Source: Blastocystis sp. Blastoise
Taxonomy: Eukaryota; Sar; Bigyra; Opalinata; Blastocystidae
NCBI GenBank assembly: GCA_039096225.1
Contig: JBBPEB010000013.1
Location: 770,001 to 834,000, forward strand
Length of the DNA: 64,000 nucleotides
Direction of reading: 5' to 3'
The notes under the pieces were generated by a model. It was given only the letters and a program-made list of their open reading frames with translations, did not search any database and was not told the DNA's origin. Both the position numbers and the translations under genes were made by a program. Shown here piece by piece: positions 37,811 through 50,144 of the stretch (the first letter of the stretch is position 1; every line of letters begins with the position of its first letter).

Positions 37811-37855
37811 AAAACTCAAGCGTAGGCCTGCGTAGGCAGGCCGTGAAACGCTTGT
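37811..37855 (-). repeat. GC-rich nested hairpin, right copy (inverted relative to 14050)
   Basis: The outer arms CAAGCG (37817-37822) and CGCTTG (37849-37854) flank an inner stem GGCCTGC (37825-37831) and GCAGGCC (37836-37842) with loop GTAG. Its reverse complement matches 14050-14093 except in the inner stem, where both sides have changed and pairing is kept. It lies 190 bp after the Helitron stop codon. Confidence 0.85.
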
Positions 37856-38289
37856 TTATATTAAAAAACAAAATAGAATAAATGAGATCTATTTAGATAG
37901 AATATATGCAGGATACAATAAAACTATATATGATAAATCAAATAAAAATTATATATAAGCATTATGATTTAGTCACTAATACAAAAAATTATAAAATTAT
38001 TTCTTTTATATAAAACTAATAAAAAAATATGTATTAATAAATAAACATTCCAGAAAGAATAATTTAAGCAGAATGACTTGAAATTATAAATAAAATTATT
38101 GTTTATTTTCATATAATAATATTTTTCTTAGATAAATATAATTTATATTATAGAAACTATTATGAGATGTTTCATTAATGAAACTATTATAAACTATAAA
38201 CTACTTCAAAAAGCATTTTTATATATCTATATGATACAATATATTTAAAAATATTTTTGTATAAATTATAAAGCTCTAAAGGTTACGAA

Positions 38290-38318
38290 GCATCGGCGAA
38301 GCCGATGCCACCCGCTAG
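38290..38318 (+). mobile_element. Canonical Helitron 3' terminus
   Basis: An 8-bp perfect hairpin GCATCGGC-GAA-GCCGATGC (38290-38308) is followed by CACCCG and then CTAG (38315-38318), with T as the next base. Helitron 3' ends are known to carry a GC-rich hairpin about 10-12 nt before a terminal CTRR, inserted before a T. This site fits on every point. It lies 700 bp downstream of the Helitron transposase gene in the same orientation, so it is the likely end of that element. Confidence 0.8.
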
Positions 38319-38339
38319 TTTTCCTTAAAATTCTTAACA

Positions 38340-38930
38340 TTTCTTATATCTTCTTCTATGTTCTTTATCATTATACTTCTTCTTCTTTTTATATCTTCTT
38401 CGTTTTTATTCTTTATTTTTTTTCTTTTTTTTCCTTTATCTTTCTATATCTTCTTTCATCTTCTTTCATCTTCTTTCAGCTACTTTCATCTAATTTCATC
38501 TAATTTCATCTTCTTTCAGCTACTTTCAGCTACTTTCAGCTACTTTCTATATCTTATATCTTATATCTTATATGTTTTTATATCTTCTTCTTTATTCTTC
38601 CTTCTTATGTCATCTTCTTTTATTTTATATACACTTTTTTCCTTCTTATATCATCTTCCTTCTTCTTATATCTTCTTATATGTTCTTTTTATATGTTCTT
38701 TATATCTTCTTTATATCTTCTTTATTCTTCTTACTTCTTCCTTCTTCTTACTTCTTTTTATATCCTCTTTATTCTTCTTTATTCTTATCTCGTCTTCTTA
38801 TATCTTCTTACTTCTTCTTATATCTTCTTACTTCTTCTTATATCTTCTTACTTCTTCTTATATCTTCTTACTTCTTCTTACTTCTTCTTACTTCTTCTTA
38901 CTTCTTCTTTTTTCTTTTACATCTTCCTAT
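38340..38930. repeat. Pyrimidine-rich degenerate repeats (TTCTTATATC/TTCTTACTTC words)
   Basis: Almost pure C/T plus A on the + strand. The clearest part, about 38800-38890, alternates TTCTTATATC and TTCTTACTTC in a 20-bp period. It begins right after the Helitron 3' end. Similar words occur at 19480-19670. Hydrophobic translations of this stretch are not genes. Confidence 0.8.
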
Positions 38931-39296
38931 ATATTCATATTATAATGTTTATCTGGTTTCTACAACTTCTCTATTACCTCCTTATCTTTATATAATATCC
39001 TTCATTCAATCACAATGTACTTTATTGTTTACTATGATTATATATTCATTGATAAATTGCCTCTATTTAGTTTATAATATACTTTTTTAAATTTTAATCA
39101 CTATTGTTTTAATTAGAATTTTTACTGTTATGTGTTTATTCTATCTATCTTTCTAGTTACTATTCTCTCTATTTATTTTTCTATCTATATTTGTCTATAA
39201 AAATATATAACGATATATATATAGTATAGATAATATATAGTAGGTACATATATATCCCTAATAATATAATTATTATTTTCTTTACATTCATATATC

Positions 39297-39361
39297 CCTT
39301 AAGCTTATAATGGTAAGTTACTCTATTTATGTGTAAACAGGTTCAAACCCTGTCTTAAGGA
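39297..39361 (+). tRNA. tRNA-like element, atypical (65 nt)
   Basis: A perfect 7-bp acceptor-like stem CCTTAAG/CTTAAGG has A after it. A perfect T-arm ACAGG-TTCAAAC-CCTGT and a CTTA/TAAG D-like arm with GG in its loop are present. The anticodon-like arm TTACTC-TATTTAT-GTGTAA has one mismatch. It is about 8 nt shorter than a normal tRNA, lacks the 8-9 linker, and lacks U33. It could be an organelle-type or decayed tRNA, or the end of a tRNA-derived repeat. Anticodon not assignable with confidence. Confidence 0.4.
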
Positions 39362-41260
39362 TTATACATATATTTTTTCTTCATATTCTATTTTTATATA
39401 GTTCTACCTATTCTTATTAATCTCATATTCCTTATCAATATCTTCAAAAATGATTTTCCAAAGATAATTGTTTCTTTTGAGAATATATATTAAATGATTA
39501 TTATTACAAGCAACTAAAATACTGTAAGTACTTATATAATGAACTCTTCTAATTACGATCAATATAATTAGCATTTAATTACCAAACATTATATTTTATT
39601 TACTACTTATTGATTTAAATGATTAATATTTAGATATTATAAGTTATTTAATAGTTGGTTTAGATGTTTTAAATAAAATAAGTTAACGAATTACAATTAT
39701 TTTAAATATTCTCAACTATTCTCTTATAAATACATTCTAGATTGGCTTTTACAGAAATCTATTTTCACAAAAAGTACATATTAAATGCTTTGAGCAAAAG
39801 GTTTCTAAGAATTACAATTATAAAACCTAAATAACTACACAATCTAATCATAGTTGTAAATAAAACTACATTTATCACATATATAAATGGTTTTTACAAG
39901 AATTTAACATAGTTTATGAAATTAATTAATTACTTTTTTTATAATTTTTAAATAATATCATTGAGAACCACTGTAGAAACTACTTTTAAATCTAATTTAG
40001 CTATTTTTTGTTTTTTCATATTAAGGAATGTTAAAAGATGATGATGATCAAATAATTAAAATAGCTCAAATAATCTCCAACTAAGAACACATTGTCTGTG
40101 AACTGTAAAATGATAATTATATATCAATTTAAAATGATTTATTAGTTTTAGAATAAAAGCAGCAAAAAATGTTTGTTTTGTAATGTAAACTTATTTTTGT
40201 ATTGATAGTTCATAATAAAATACTAGAAAAAATGTTTTTAAATATTTTATGCATTAATTAACACTCTTTACATTTAAATAAATCCAACAAACTATTTTTT
40301 GAAGAACATCAAAACAAAAAAACATTTTATTTCTAATTGTTTTACATAACTACTTTCAAATATTAGTTAAAAGTACTTTTTAAGTGCTTTTAAATACAGC
40401 AAACTTTATTTAAGAGTTGAATTCACTTTGTAGAAATGTTTGTAATCACTTTTATTCTGTCTTATACACTTTTTATCTATTGTATTCCAATTAAATTATT
40501 GAAAGAAGCAAGAGTCAATGATAATAATAATGATAGTCTAACATTTCTCTTTGGATTCATTCTATAAATAATTCTATTCTTATTTTCTTTACAAATTCTC
40601 TTTTCACTGAATATTTATAACTAAAAAATATATATAATAGCCCGATAAGATTGTCCTACTTATTTTGAAGTTTTTGTAATATCGTTATTTCTCATCACAT
40701 ATCACCATCATGAATCAAACAACACACACCACTAAACACCTATAATTATTACTTACTCTTAATTAGTTGAATTAATTAAGAAACACTGAATTGATGCAAA
40801 TTCTTATTTATTTTTTCTATTAATGATTACCACTCAAGTCTAGTTGCACTGACAATACTTTATTACGCTATTATTGATCATGAAAGTACTTGACAAAATA
40901 ATAAACAAATTTCAAATTATAGAGAAAAGATCAAATATTTTCATGAATTCAAAGCTTTTTCTCTTATTTATTTATAACCATTCATTTTATATAAAACATA
41001 GAGTCTTATACTAAAAATAAATCTCGTTTATTCTTGTTTATTTTATTAATATACCCCAGATCTTTTGAATTCCTATCATACCCGTATATAGTCATTTTAT
41101 CTACATTTCTTTCACATATATTATTAATTATTGTGAATCATCTATTAACTATGGGTTCTAGTAATAGTTGACGGTATTGGCTTGTTTCTGCTTAATATGT
41201 ATATAATACTCGTTTGGAGTTAAAGGTATGCTTTATTTTGTTAAATTCTATTCTTTTCTT
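39362..41260. other. Gene-free AT-rich stretch
   Basis: No convincing exon, RNA gene or long repeat. Short open frames here are fragmented and lack splice-linked partners. Confidence 0.5.
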
Positions 41261-41263
41261 TAG

Positions 41264-41875
41264 ATTGCGTTGTCTCTTATAATGGTTGGCTTTCTCCGTC
41301 TTCTATATCGTTGGGTGACAGTATGGTTATATATTTATTTATATTCTATTTTTTTATAGATTGTAGGAATAGGATCCGTTTGACTCAGAAAGAAGTTATA
41401 TAAAATGGTATATATCTATCTATATTACTTGTCGTTATCCTATTTTAACTAACCCCACTTATATTTATATAGCTTTTATTGTATATATATATTTTTTTTA
41501 TTTATTATTATTTATTACTGTTATTATTATTATTTATTATTATTAAAGGATCTAATCATTATTATATATAGATCAGCATTACAGGCAAGCGTATAGGTTC
41601 CTTATTATTCATTTTGGATTCTTGCAATGGTAAATATTATTCTATTTTATACTATTAATTATCTAACATTTTAATTTATATAGGCTTATTATGAGTACAA
41701 GGTGTCTATGGTATTGCTGTTCGGCCTCAGTTTTATAACGAAAATGTATATATATATTTTTATCATTTAAATTTTAATTTCAATTAATTATTGTTCTGTA
41801 TTATTATAATTATCTTTATATAGGTTACAATGCTTAGAGAGTGTGATATAAGTGTTGATTGGTTCCATTTAAATG
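41264..41875 (+). pseudogene. Possible small multi-exon gene or gene remnant, unrecognised
   Basis: Five short blocks of 45-65 nt are each bounded by TAG on the left and GTAT/GTAA/GTTT on the right: about 41264-41320, 41360-41406, 41572-41629, 41694-41753 and 41824-41874. They are clearly less AT-rich than the DNA between them. Block translations include ISITGKRIGSLLFILDSCN and TMLRECDISVDWFHLN. I could not find one start and one frame through all blocks. It may be a decayed gene, a gene with unusual splicing, or a spliced noncoding RNA. Confidence 0.3.
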
Positions 41876-41879
41876 TTTA

Positions 41880-42518
41880 TTATTATTATTATTTGTCTAT
41901 TATATGTTTATTATATGTTTTATATTATATATATGTGTTTGTTTTGTTATATGAACGTTTATTAAGCTACCAATGAATAAAATAACCCTGAAAAATGACT
42001 GAAAAGTGAACGCTAAAAATTCTTACAATTAGACTTTTGGCGGACAAATATTTCGGTAAAACTCTAGGCATTTTAGGGTGTGTCATCCTTATTCACTGTT
42101 TTCCCTGTCGTCAAAATCACGAAAACCTATTCCCATATTTTCACGAAACAATTATTGGGGAAACCTCACTAAAACTTCAAACTACCTTTTCACTAAAAAA
42201 AAAAAACGACGGTAGTGATGGAGTTAATGTACAAATTTATGATATTTAAAGTAACTGTAATATGTTGTTATGATGAATGAAAGATATTTTTATAATAGAT
42301 AAAAAAAAATATTTTTTATAATGAATAGAAGATCAGTTATTATAATTCAATATTTTAAAAAATCATTAATAGATTTATATTTAATAAAACAAAAAAAAAG
42401 TATAATATTAAACATAGACAAACAACAATAAATGTATAAAATAAACAATGAAAAACAAATGAATAGAATTATAGATATGAATAATAAACATGAAATAGAA
42501 AAGCATAAATAACATATA
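41880..42518. other. Intergenic stretch
   Basis: It lies between the putative small gene above and the 3' end of the WD40 gene. The patch 41990-42200 is less AT-rich, resembling other promoter-proximal patches here, but no promoter can be assigned. Confidence 0.4.
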
Positions 42519-42876
42519 TTATTCTTGAACATCAAACGTAGGTTGTTCCTTATGTTTTTCATGTCTTTGTTTATGACCCATTTTCATAATCACCTTAGGA
42601 ACATGGTGATGACTATATATATATAAATATATAATTAATTAGGATTGATAATAATATAATATATATGTATATATAATAAAATGAATACTTAGCAATTCTT
42701 CTAATTTCAGGTTGAGCAGCATATCGTTGCTTCAACTTATTATAATAATCAAGTTTCTGTTGCTGTCTTGGAAGAGGCTTCTCTATATATATTATAAATA
42801 TATTATATGTAGTATTTATCGAATTATATAGGAATATCTTAAAAGAAGAATAAATATAATAATAATAATAAACATC

Positions 42877-42914
<38 letters not shown>

Positions 42915-43895
42915 CATCATAATAATAATAATAATAATAATATATATATATATATACCAAGCATTTCACTTGCTCTTGCTTTCCATATACGGAGATTGGT
43001 ATCATCCGATCCGGAAATGATGAACTTACTATCTGCACTATAATTAGCAGTATATACACGTTGCATTCTCTTACCATGATATCTATATATATAGATATAT
43101 ATATAAGAAATTATATTACTATTTTAAAACATATAATTATTTAAGTTATATATTTATATTGAAATAATAAACTAAAAGATATAAATATATATATATATAT
43201 ATATAATAAATAGATAAACATATATATAGCATAAATAGATAAGCATACACATCTCGACTATGAATATTCCCGCGGTTCCAGAGACGAACAGTACGATCAT
43301 AACTTCCAGATACAAATTCTCTGCCTGTACTACTATATGCAACGGACATAACGGCACCCACGTGACCCATGTGTGTCACGAGGGGTTTCTCTAAATTACG
43401 CATATCAAATGTATATAAGTTATAATCTTCATTAGCCTATATTTATATATATAGATAATTGTATATGATTTATAGAATAATATGATATATATATAATATG
43501 AATCCTTAAAACCTTTGAAGAATTGATAGTAAATAATATAGTATCATAAAGAATATAGAGAATAAAATAGATTTAAAATAATAGCAATTAAGATATAATA
43601 AATATTATTATTATTATATATATATATACAACAGTAAAGTTCATAGGTTCTCTTGGATTCCAAGAAATAGCATTAGAGCACATACGAAGTGTAACTTTAC
43701 GAAGTGTAGATGAGGTACGAACCTAAAGAGTAATATGAACTTAGAAATAGATATAGGTATCATATAGATATAGATTTAAAATGAGAAGAAATGAAAAGGA
43801 TAAAAAAAAAGTAATTGAATATAATAAAAACGAAAGACTAAAAATTATGATTATTAAAAAAAAAGTAATAAATAATTATAACTATAATTCTATTA

Positions 43896-43962
<67 letters not shown>

Positions 43963-44909
43963 TCAAATAAGGATATAGAACGATCATTTGAGCATGCCGC
44001 AAGAACAGAGGATTCTCCAGGATTAAATTGAATAGATCTGAAATGTTCATGGCCAAAAGTAAATGTGTGCATAGGTTGACTCTTATGTACAGACCATAAT
44101 TGTATTACAGAAGAACAAGTAGCAAATACATCATCTTCCCAACTGTGATCTATACCACTATATATATATATAAGTAAATATCATAAGATAATAGTTAAAC
44201 TATAAATATATATATATATATATACTAGAAAGCTTCTTTTCCTGTCCAAACATTAAGTGGATCAGGTTGATATTCAGGGGCTTCTATACCCTATATACAT
44301 ATAATCATAATCATAATTATAATAATCATAATCATAATTATAATCATAATCATAATAATAATAATAATCATAATAATAATAATCATAATCATAATCATCA
44401 TAAAAATAACATAATAATATAATAATACCATCATCTAATTATTATATAAAACTCTTTATAAACATATATATATATACTCCACCAGCATCCATATTTAATA
44501 GATATTGTTTAATAGTACCATCATCACTACAACTTATAAAGCTAGTTCCTGTTTTATCTACTGTAATACCACGAACAAACTTCTTGTGAGCATATACACT
44601 CCAAACAGTCTTTTGAGTAGGTAAATCCCATATACGTACTTCACCATCACAAGCACCTGATAAGAAACAAACAAGACTCTTCGGACTAGTAGCAGTACAC
44701 CAAACACCATCGGAATGACCATCTAAAGCACCAACAAATGGTTTTGCAAATATTTTATCAAGTTTTACAGCATTAAGTGCTCTTTTATATTCGCGAGCTC
44801 TTTCGAAGGGATGATGAACAGGATTTAGATTATGATGAACTTTATCAACATCTCCTTTTCTTTCCTTTAAGTAATCAGATTCAGATCTTGAAATAACTTT
44901 GATTTTCAT
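42519..44909 (-). CDS. DCAF13: DCAF13/SOF1 WD40 protein of the small-subunit processome
   Basis: SOF1/DCAF13 is a nucleolar WD40-repeat component of the U3 snoRNP that is needed for 18S rRNA maturation. Exons on the minus strand: 44909-44478, 44290-44226, 44157-43962, 43722-43630, 43436-43249, 43082-42958, 42782-42689, 42612-42519. They join in frame to 428 aa, close to the human protein (445). Family hallmarks are RALNAVKLDKIFAKPF near residue 45, the WD repeats LSGACDGEVRIWDLPT and VSGSYDRTVRLWN, NEDYNLYTFDMR, and the C-terminal Sof1 tail KLKQRYAAQPEIRRIANHHHVPK. Introns have mixed phases (0,2,0,0,2,1,2) and contain TA and ATA microsatellites. Its start is the first ATG after an AT-rich intergenic spacer shared with the downstream end of the acyl-CoA synthetase gene. 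Confidence 0.92.
43890..43961. repeat. (ATT)n/(TA)n microsatellite in a DCAF13 intron
   Basis: About 18 ATT units followed by TA units occupy the part of the intron next to the donor site of exon 44157-43962. Confidence 0.9.
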
Positions 44910-45173
44910 GATTCAGACAAAAAATGAGATAGAAAAGTATATAAGAAAACTAGAAAACTCTTTTCAAAAAACAACTGGTTTCATAATTTTATTCACGATT
45001 ATATATTTTTTTTTATAAATAATTTTTCGACCATAAAATGAATATTGTTGTGAGAAATCAATTAGAAACGATTCTTTGAATTCAAAGATAATTCAACTAA
45101 CAAAACTAATTTCAATATAGATAAGAAAACATTTAAAAAAATAAGATTACTAATAAGAACAGAAAGAAAATGT

Positions 45174-46084
45174 TTAGTTTTCAGCATACATAGACTCAAT
45201 AACATCTCTGAAGTTTTTGTGAACAATATCTCTCTTTAATTTTAAGGTAGCAGTTAATTCATCATTACCAAGAGATAAATCACGATCAAGAATACACCAT
45301 TTTCTGATATTTTGAGCACGAGAGACAGCGATTTCGTTGTAACGACTGATAATACCATCAATATAAGCTTTGAACTTAGGACAATTTTGAGCTTCTTGTA
45401 CAGTAGTAGCAGTAGATCCAATTAAAGCAGCTTCACGAAGACTAGCAGGAGCTAATTTATCAGTAGGTTCACCATTAAGAGGATTAGCATTAGTCTTTAA
45501 ACTAATTAAGCAAGATAAATATTTCTTCTTATCACCTACAACAACAACATTAGCGAAACAATTAGATAATTCCATGATTTTAGTTTCAATAAGTACAGGA
45601 GGAATATTTTCACCACCAGCAGTAACAATAAGTTCCTTAATACGTCCAGTAACATAGAAGAATCCATCATTATCCTTTCTACCCATATCTCCTGTATGAA
45701 GCCAACCTTCATCATCAATAGTTTGAAGTGTTTCAGTCTCCATCTTTAAGTAACCCATCATAACAAATCTACCTTTATATTGTATTTCATGAGTATTAGG
45801 ATCAATACGACCTTCAGTACCAGGCATAGGGCGACCACAAGAACGAAGTTTCCAGGTCTGATTAATATATCCATTAGCAAATACAGGAGCAGTACCTTCA
45901 GATTGACCTAAAACATCATATAAAGGAAGATCTAAAGAAGCAAAGAATAATTGAGTTTCTTCAGTAACAGGAGCAGCAGCAACAATAATGAAACGAATAC
46001 TAGATATATTTATATTTATATATTATATATATATATATTTATAATTATATTTATATATATATCATTAATTAATATATTGAGAAG

Positions 46085-46127
<43 letters not shown>

Positions 46128-46925
46128 TTAATTAATATATTGAGAAGGCAAAAATAAATCTATATATATAAATATATAAATATACGCTCCAAAACCTAAA
46201 CTTTCTTTAATTTTATCAAAAAGTATTTTCTTGGCAATACCATAGCCGAAAGGTTCAACATAAGGTTTACCATACTGTCTTCTTAAACAACTTTCTGTAC
46301 CTTTACCACGAGCCCAATTAATAAGACACTTCTTAACACACTATATATATAATAGAAATAATATATAGTTGAGTATTATAAAAAGAAACATGTCGAAACA
46401 AAGAAATAAAAAAAATATGGACAGTATATAATAATAAAAATAGTAATTATATATAAAATAATTTATAGGATAATAAAGTAAAATACAAATAGTTTAAAAT
46501 CAAAAACAAAAAAGAGAATACAAGTATAATGATATCCTTAATATATATATATATATATATATACAGAAGCATGAGAGAAGACATCCTTCAGTTTTTCCAT
46601 CATCTTTTCATAGACTCTGGGAACAGCTACAAGGACAGTGGGTCTAGCTTTCTTCATAGTATCGGTAAGAGTACCCTTAAGAGCATCAGGACGAGTCATA
46701 TACACACAAACACGAGTATAAGCAGGAATCATAGCATCCACATATTGAGCAGCAATATGATTCAAGGGAAGGAAAGATACCTATATATATTATTATATAT
46801 TAACTATTATTATATATATTATATAGAATATATTATTATATTTATTATATTGATTATTATACTTTAAAACAACAAAATAATAATAATACTAATATTAATA
46901 TTAATAATATATCATAAAAGCATTT

Positions 46926-46992
<67 letters not shown>

Positions 46993-47083
46993 AAACGATC
47001 TCCATCTTGGAATCCTATTCTAGGAATAATGCCTCTAGCGTTGAATGTACAACCATCATGAGAACACATAACACCCTTAGGGT

Positions 47084-47161
<78 letters not shown>

Positions 47162-48114
47162 CTTATTCTATTTATAAAGCAAACATATTCAAAATATATA
47201 TATTCAAAATATATATATTCAAAATAAATATATTCAAAATAAAATACAATAAATAATTAATAAATATTATTTATTAGAATAAAAAAACACTTATAAATAA
47301 ATATATATAATATACGGTAGTACCAGATGTATAAATAAGTGTAGCACATTGATTAGGTTTAACAGCATTATAACGTTCAAGGAATTGTTCTTCTTCAACA
47401 TTCTTACCACATTCTAAGAATTCATCCCATTTATAAACCTTAGCAAACTATATATATATATTTTAAATAATAAAGAAAAAAATATTGAATTAAAAAATAT
47501 ACTTCATCATCAGGAGCAGTCTTGAAACCATCTTCAGGCCAATAGCTATATATATATATATCATTTAAAATATATATATAAAAAATAAGCATTTTATTTA
47601 AAAAAAAATAAAATAAATATATTTTATTTAAATACACAACGATAGCTTTAAGATGAGGAAGATTAGCACGAATAGATAAGATTTTATCTAATTGTTTGCC
47701 TCCTTGACAGAGAATAACACGAGATTCAGAATGTTGTAATACATATTCACAAGCACTAGGACCATTAGTAGAATAAATACCAGTAGTAACGGCACCACAA
47801 AGCCAAGATCCATGTAAACTAAAGAACCATTCAACAGAGTTGTAACCAATCATAGCGACAGGTTCAAAAGACTTGACACCAATAGAAATTAAAGATTTGG
47901 CAAATTGTTTAGAGATATCATAATATTGTTTATAAGTATATTGAACTCCAGTAGAAGTAACGAGAGCAGGATAATCAGCCCATTTTTTGGCTTGTTCAGT
48001 GAATAATTCACCAATAGTTTTGGGTTCAGGATCGAAATCACTTTCAGGAGAACGAACAATATTAACTGTATCATTTAAATTAATACATCTAAAACCATCA
48101 GGTAATTGACTCAT
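45174..48114 (-). CDS. Long-chain acyl-CoA synthetase, bubblegum-like (AMP-binding)
   Basis: The enzyme activates fatty acids to acyl-CoA through an acyl-adenylate, using ATP and CoA. Minus-strand exons: 48114-47636, 47545-47503, 47447-47316, 47087-46992, 46780-46565, 46340-46186, 45999-45174, joined in frame to 648 aa. The ATP/AMP-binding motif YTSGTTGNPKGV (about residues 213-224) is split by an intron between TT and GN. Later motifs are [24 protein letters not shown] (fatty-acyl signature) and the C-terminal LKLKRD with the adenylation lysine. The shape and GGENIPP motif fit the ACSBG/bubblegum group better than peroxisomal or bacterial FadD types. No signal peptide or transmembrane helix is evident. 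Introns are full of TA repeats, with the longest at 46930-46990 and 47090-47160. Confidence 0.93.
46927..47160. repeat. Two long (TA)n introns flanking one ACSL exon
   Basis: TA runs at 46927-46991 and 47089-47160 lie on either side of exon 47087-46992 and take up most of both flanking introns' proximal parts. Confidence 0.9.
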
Positions 48115-49590
48115 GTTAAAATTTGAACAACAATAAATTTAAAACAAATAAATAAAATGTTTTACTAAAGAATCACAAAATCTTAAGAAATGTCTTACTT
48201 GAATATGTCAATTTCTATTGGTAATCTTATGTCTTTTGTTAATTCAATTTTGTCTTTGTTTTGAGCATCTAGTGAAATCCGGTTATTTCTTCATTCTCTC
48301 TGATAAACACGGATTTATTCGCGATTATACGAAATTGAATAAGAATGCTGTAAGAATACAAAAGAGATGACGACATACCCCTGTTATCAGTATTTCATTG
48401 GTGAATAATCTAACTTATAAAAAGACAATGAAACTATTAAAACGATTCAATTTATTTTCAATTTTTGACATTATAAACAGCATATTGTATTAATTTATAT
48501 GCTGATTATAATATAAAAATAAATTTAGACTATATTTAATAAGAAAAGGGAAATTTGTTTCTTGTTTAAGGTAATTCTAGTTGATTTTTGAAGAATAGTT
48601 ATTATAAATGAAAGGTATTACTCCAACTCAAAATGTCATTGCAGAAAATATATGGTACATAGAGAGAGAAATATTTTGAAAGAAATAACTTTGAAGCAAA
48701 ACTATCTTTAAACATTAATATATATGAGTTTCTTCTTAGAAATTTCTGTCGTATTTAAAAATAGTATGTTTAAATCAGTCTATAATATAAAATGAAAAGG
48801 ATTATTCATCTTCTAGGATTATATGCACAAATATATTCAATTTTTTTGATAGCAACAGACTGCTTTACATTGTTACATTGAATTTATCAGGTATTCAGAT
48901 AGACTGATTGATCACCAATAGGTCAATACTCGTTAAGGAAGTATATAAATAGTTTAAAATCATTGTATATATTAATATAATAGCAACTCAAAAATTATTG
49001 TTGTTTTTAACTGTATGTAAGAGAAACCAATTGGGAACATGACCACATCTAAGCATAAAAATAAAATAAAATGCATCTCTATAGTTTAGAAAACCCTATA
49101 TAGTTACTTGAACTAATGTGTGTGTTTGTAATTGAGATCTAAAAATGGAATACTTTGTAACAAAACACTTCTACATGACCCACAAATAGGTTGGAAAAAT
49201 ATCTCTCTTTAAAACAATATTTATTTTCTAAAAAATCATACGAATAAAGATTTAAAAAATATATATGAAATGGTGAAAAAATGTTTTTATTGTGTAAAGT
49301 TCTAATATTCTTTAAAAATTATTTATATAATATCAGTTGTGTTTATTTTTGTTATACATTCGTATTATTGTAATATATAAACGATTTAATCAGTAATGCT
49401 TTGTAGTTATCCAATTTAATTATTAGTTGTATAGAATATTTTTTATAAAAACATTAGGAGTGTATAATCCATATTATCCAACACATTAAATTTGTTTTAT
49501 ACTATTGTTTTAATCATTAATTATACTACTGTTTCTTTAGTTTATAACTATTTAAGACTCATATACATAACAATAAAAATAGAAATACAA
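48115..49590. other. Intergenic stretch upstream of the acyl-CoA synthetase gene
   Basis: It should hold the minus-strand ACSL promoter near 48120-48400, where base composition is less AT-rich. No other gene or repeat was recognised up to the tRNA. Confidence 0.45.
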
Positions 49591-49674
49591 GCCAGTTTGT
49601 CCGAGTGGTCCAAGGAGGGGGACTTAAGATCCCTTATGCGAACGCATGCGTGGGTTCAAACCCCACAGCTGGCA
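49591..49674 (+). tRNA. trnL-UAA: tRNA-Leu (anticodon UAA)
   Basis: Full class II cloverleaf. The acceptor GCCAGTT pairs with AGCTGGC (one G-U), followed by discriminator A. The anticodon stem GGGGA/TCCCT has loop CTTAAGA, giving TAA at 49625-49627. A long variable arm TGCGAACGCA is typical of tRNA-Leu. The T-arm is GTGGG-TTCAAAC-CCCAC. No intron. A T run follows at 49678-49685, a normal Pol III termination signal. The internal boxes are intact, so the gene looks functional. It decodes UUA, which is heavily used by the AT-rich coding sequences in this window. Confidence 0.97.
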
Positions 49675-49677
49675 ATT

Positions 49678-49685
49678 GTTTTTTT
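49678..49685 (+). terminator. Pol III oligo-T terminator of tRNA-Leu
   Basis: A run of T begins a few bases after the mature tRNA 3' end, the expected RNA polymerase III stop signal. Confidence 0.7.
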
Positions 49686-50144
49686 GAAAATAAAAAGATT
49701 GTCTTTTTTTTGTTACCTATTTTTTTTAGTATATTCACATTAAAATTCATATTAAAAGTGATTACGAACTTGAATTAAAAAGTATAAGCTAAATTAATTT
49801 GTTTCATTCAATGATAGAAAAATATATTTATTTAGTTAAAATCACGTTTTCTAGACGTTTTCCTGATCTATCGTTTAAAAAAAGAAAATACAAATCATTA
49901 GGATAACAATTCAGCTTGAAAACAAATTAAAATCCAAAGAAAACTAATTAAATATAGTTTTTCACTTTTTTGTATATGAATGAAACTGACTATTTCATTT
50001 TAATTTCATTTTCTTTGAATATATTATATTTGAATGGCAACTTTATTAAACTATAACATGTAAATGAACTTAAATAATCGATTTATGTTTCTATAGACAA
50101 AGTCCTCTTTTGAATACCATTGATGGTAATCCTATATTGTAAGT

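Noticed and set aside
38358-39090. Overlapping hydrophobic open frames of 100-195 residues in three frames
   Set aside because: All derive from the same pyrimidine-rich repeats; open in several frames at once, so composition-driven.
42037-42249. 70-residue open frame with richer composition
   Set aside because: It lacks an ATG, splice partners and any recognisable motif. It resembles the less AT-rich patches upstream of genes.
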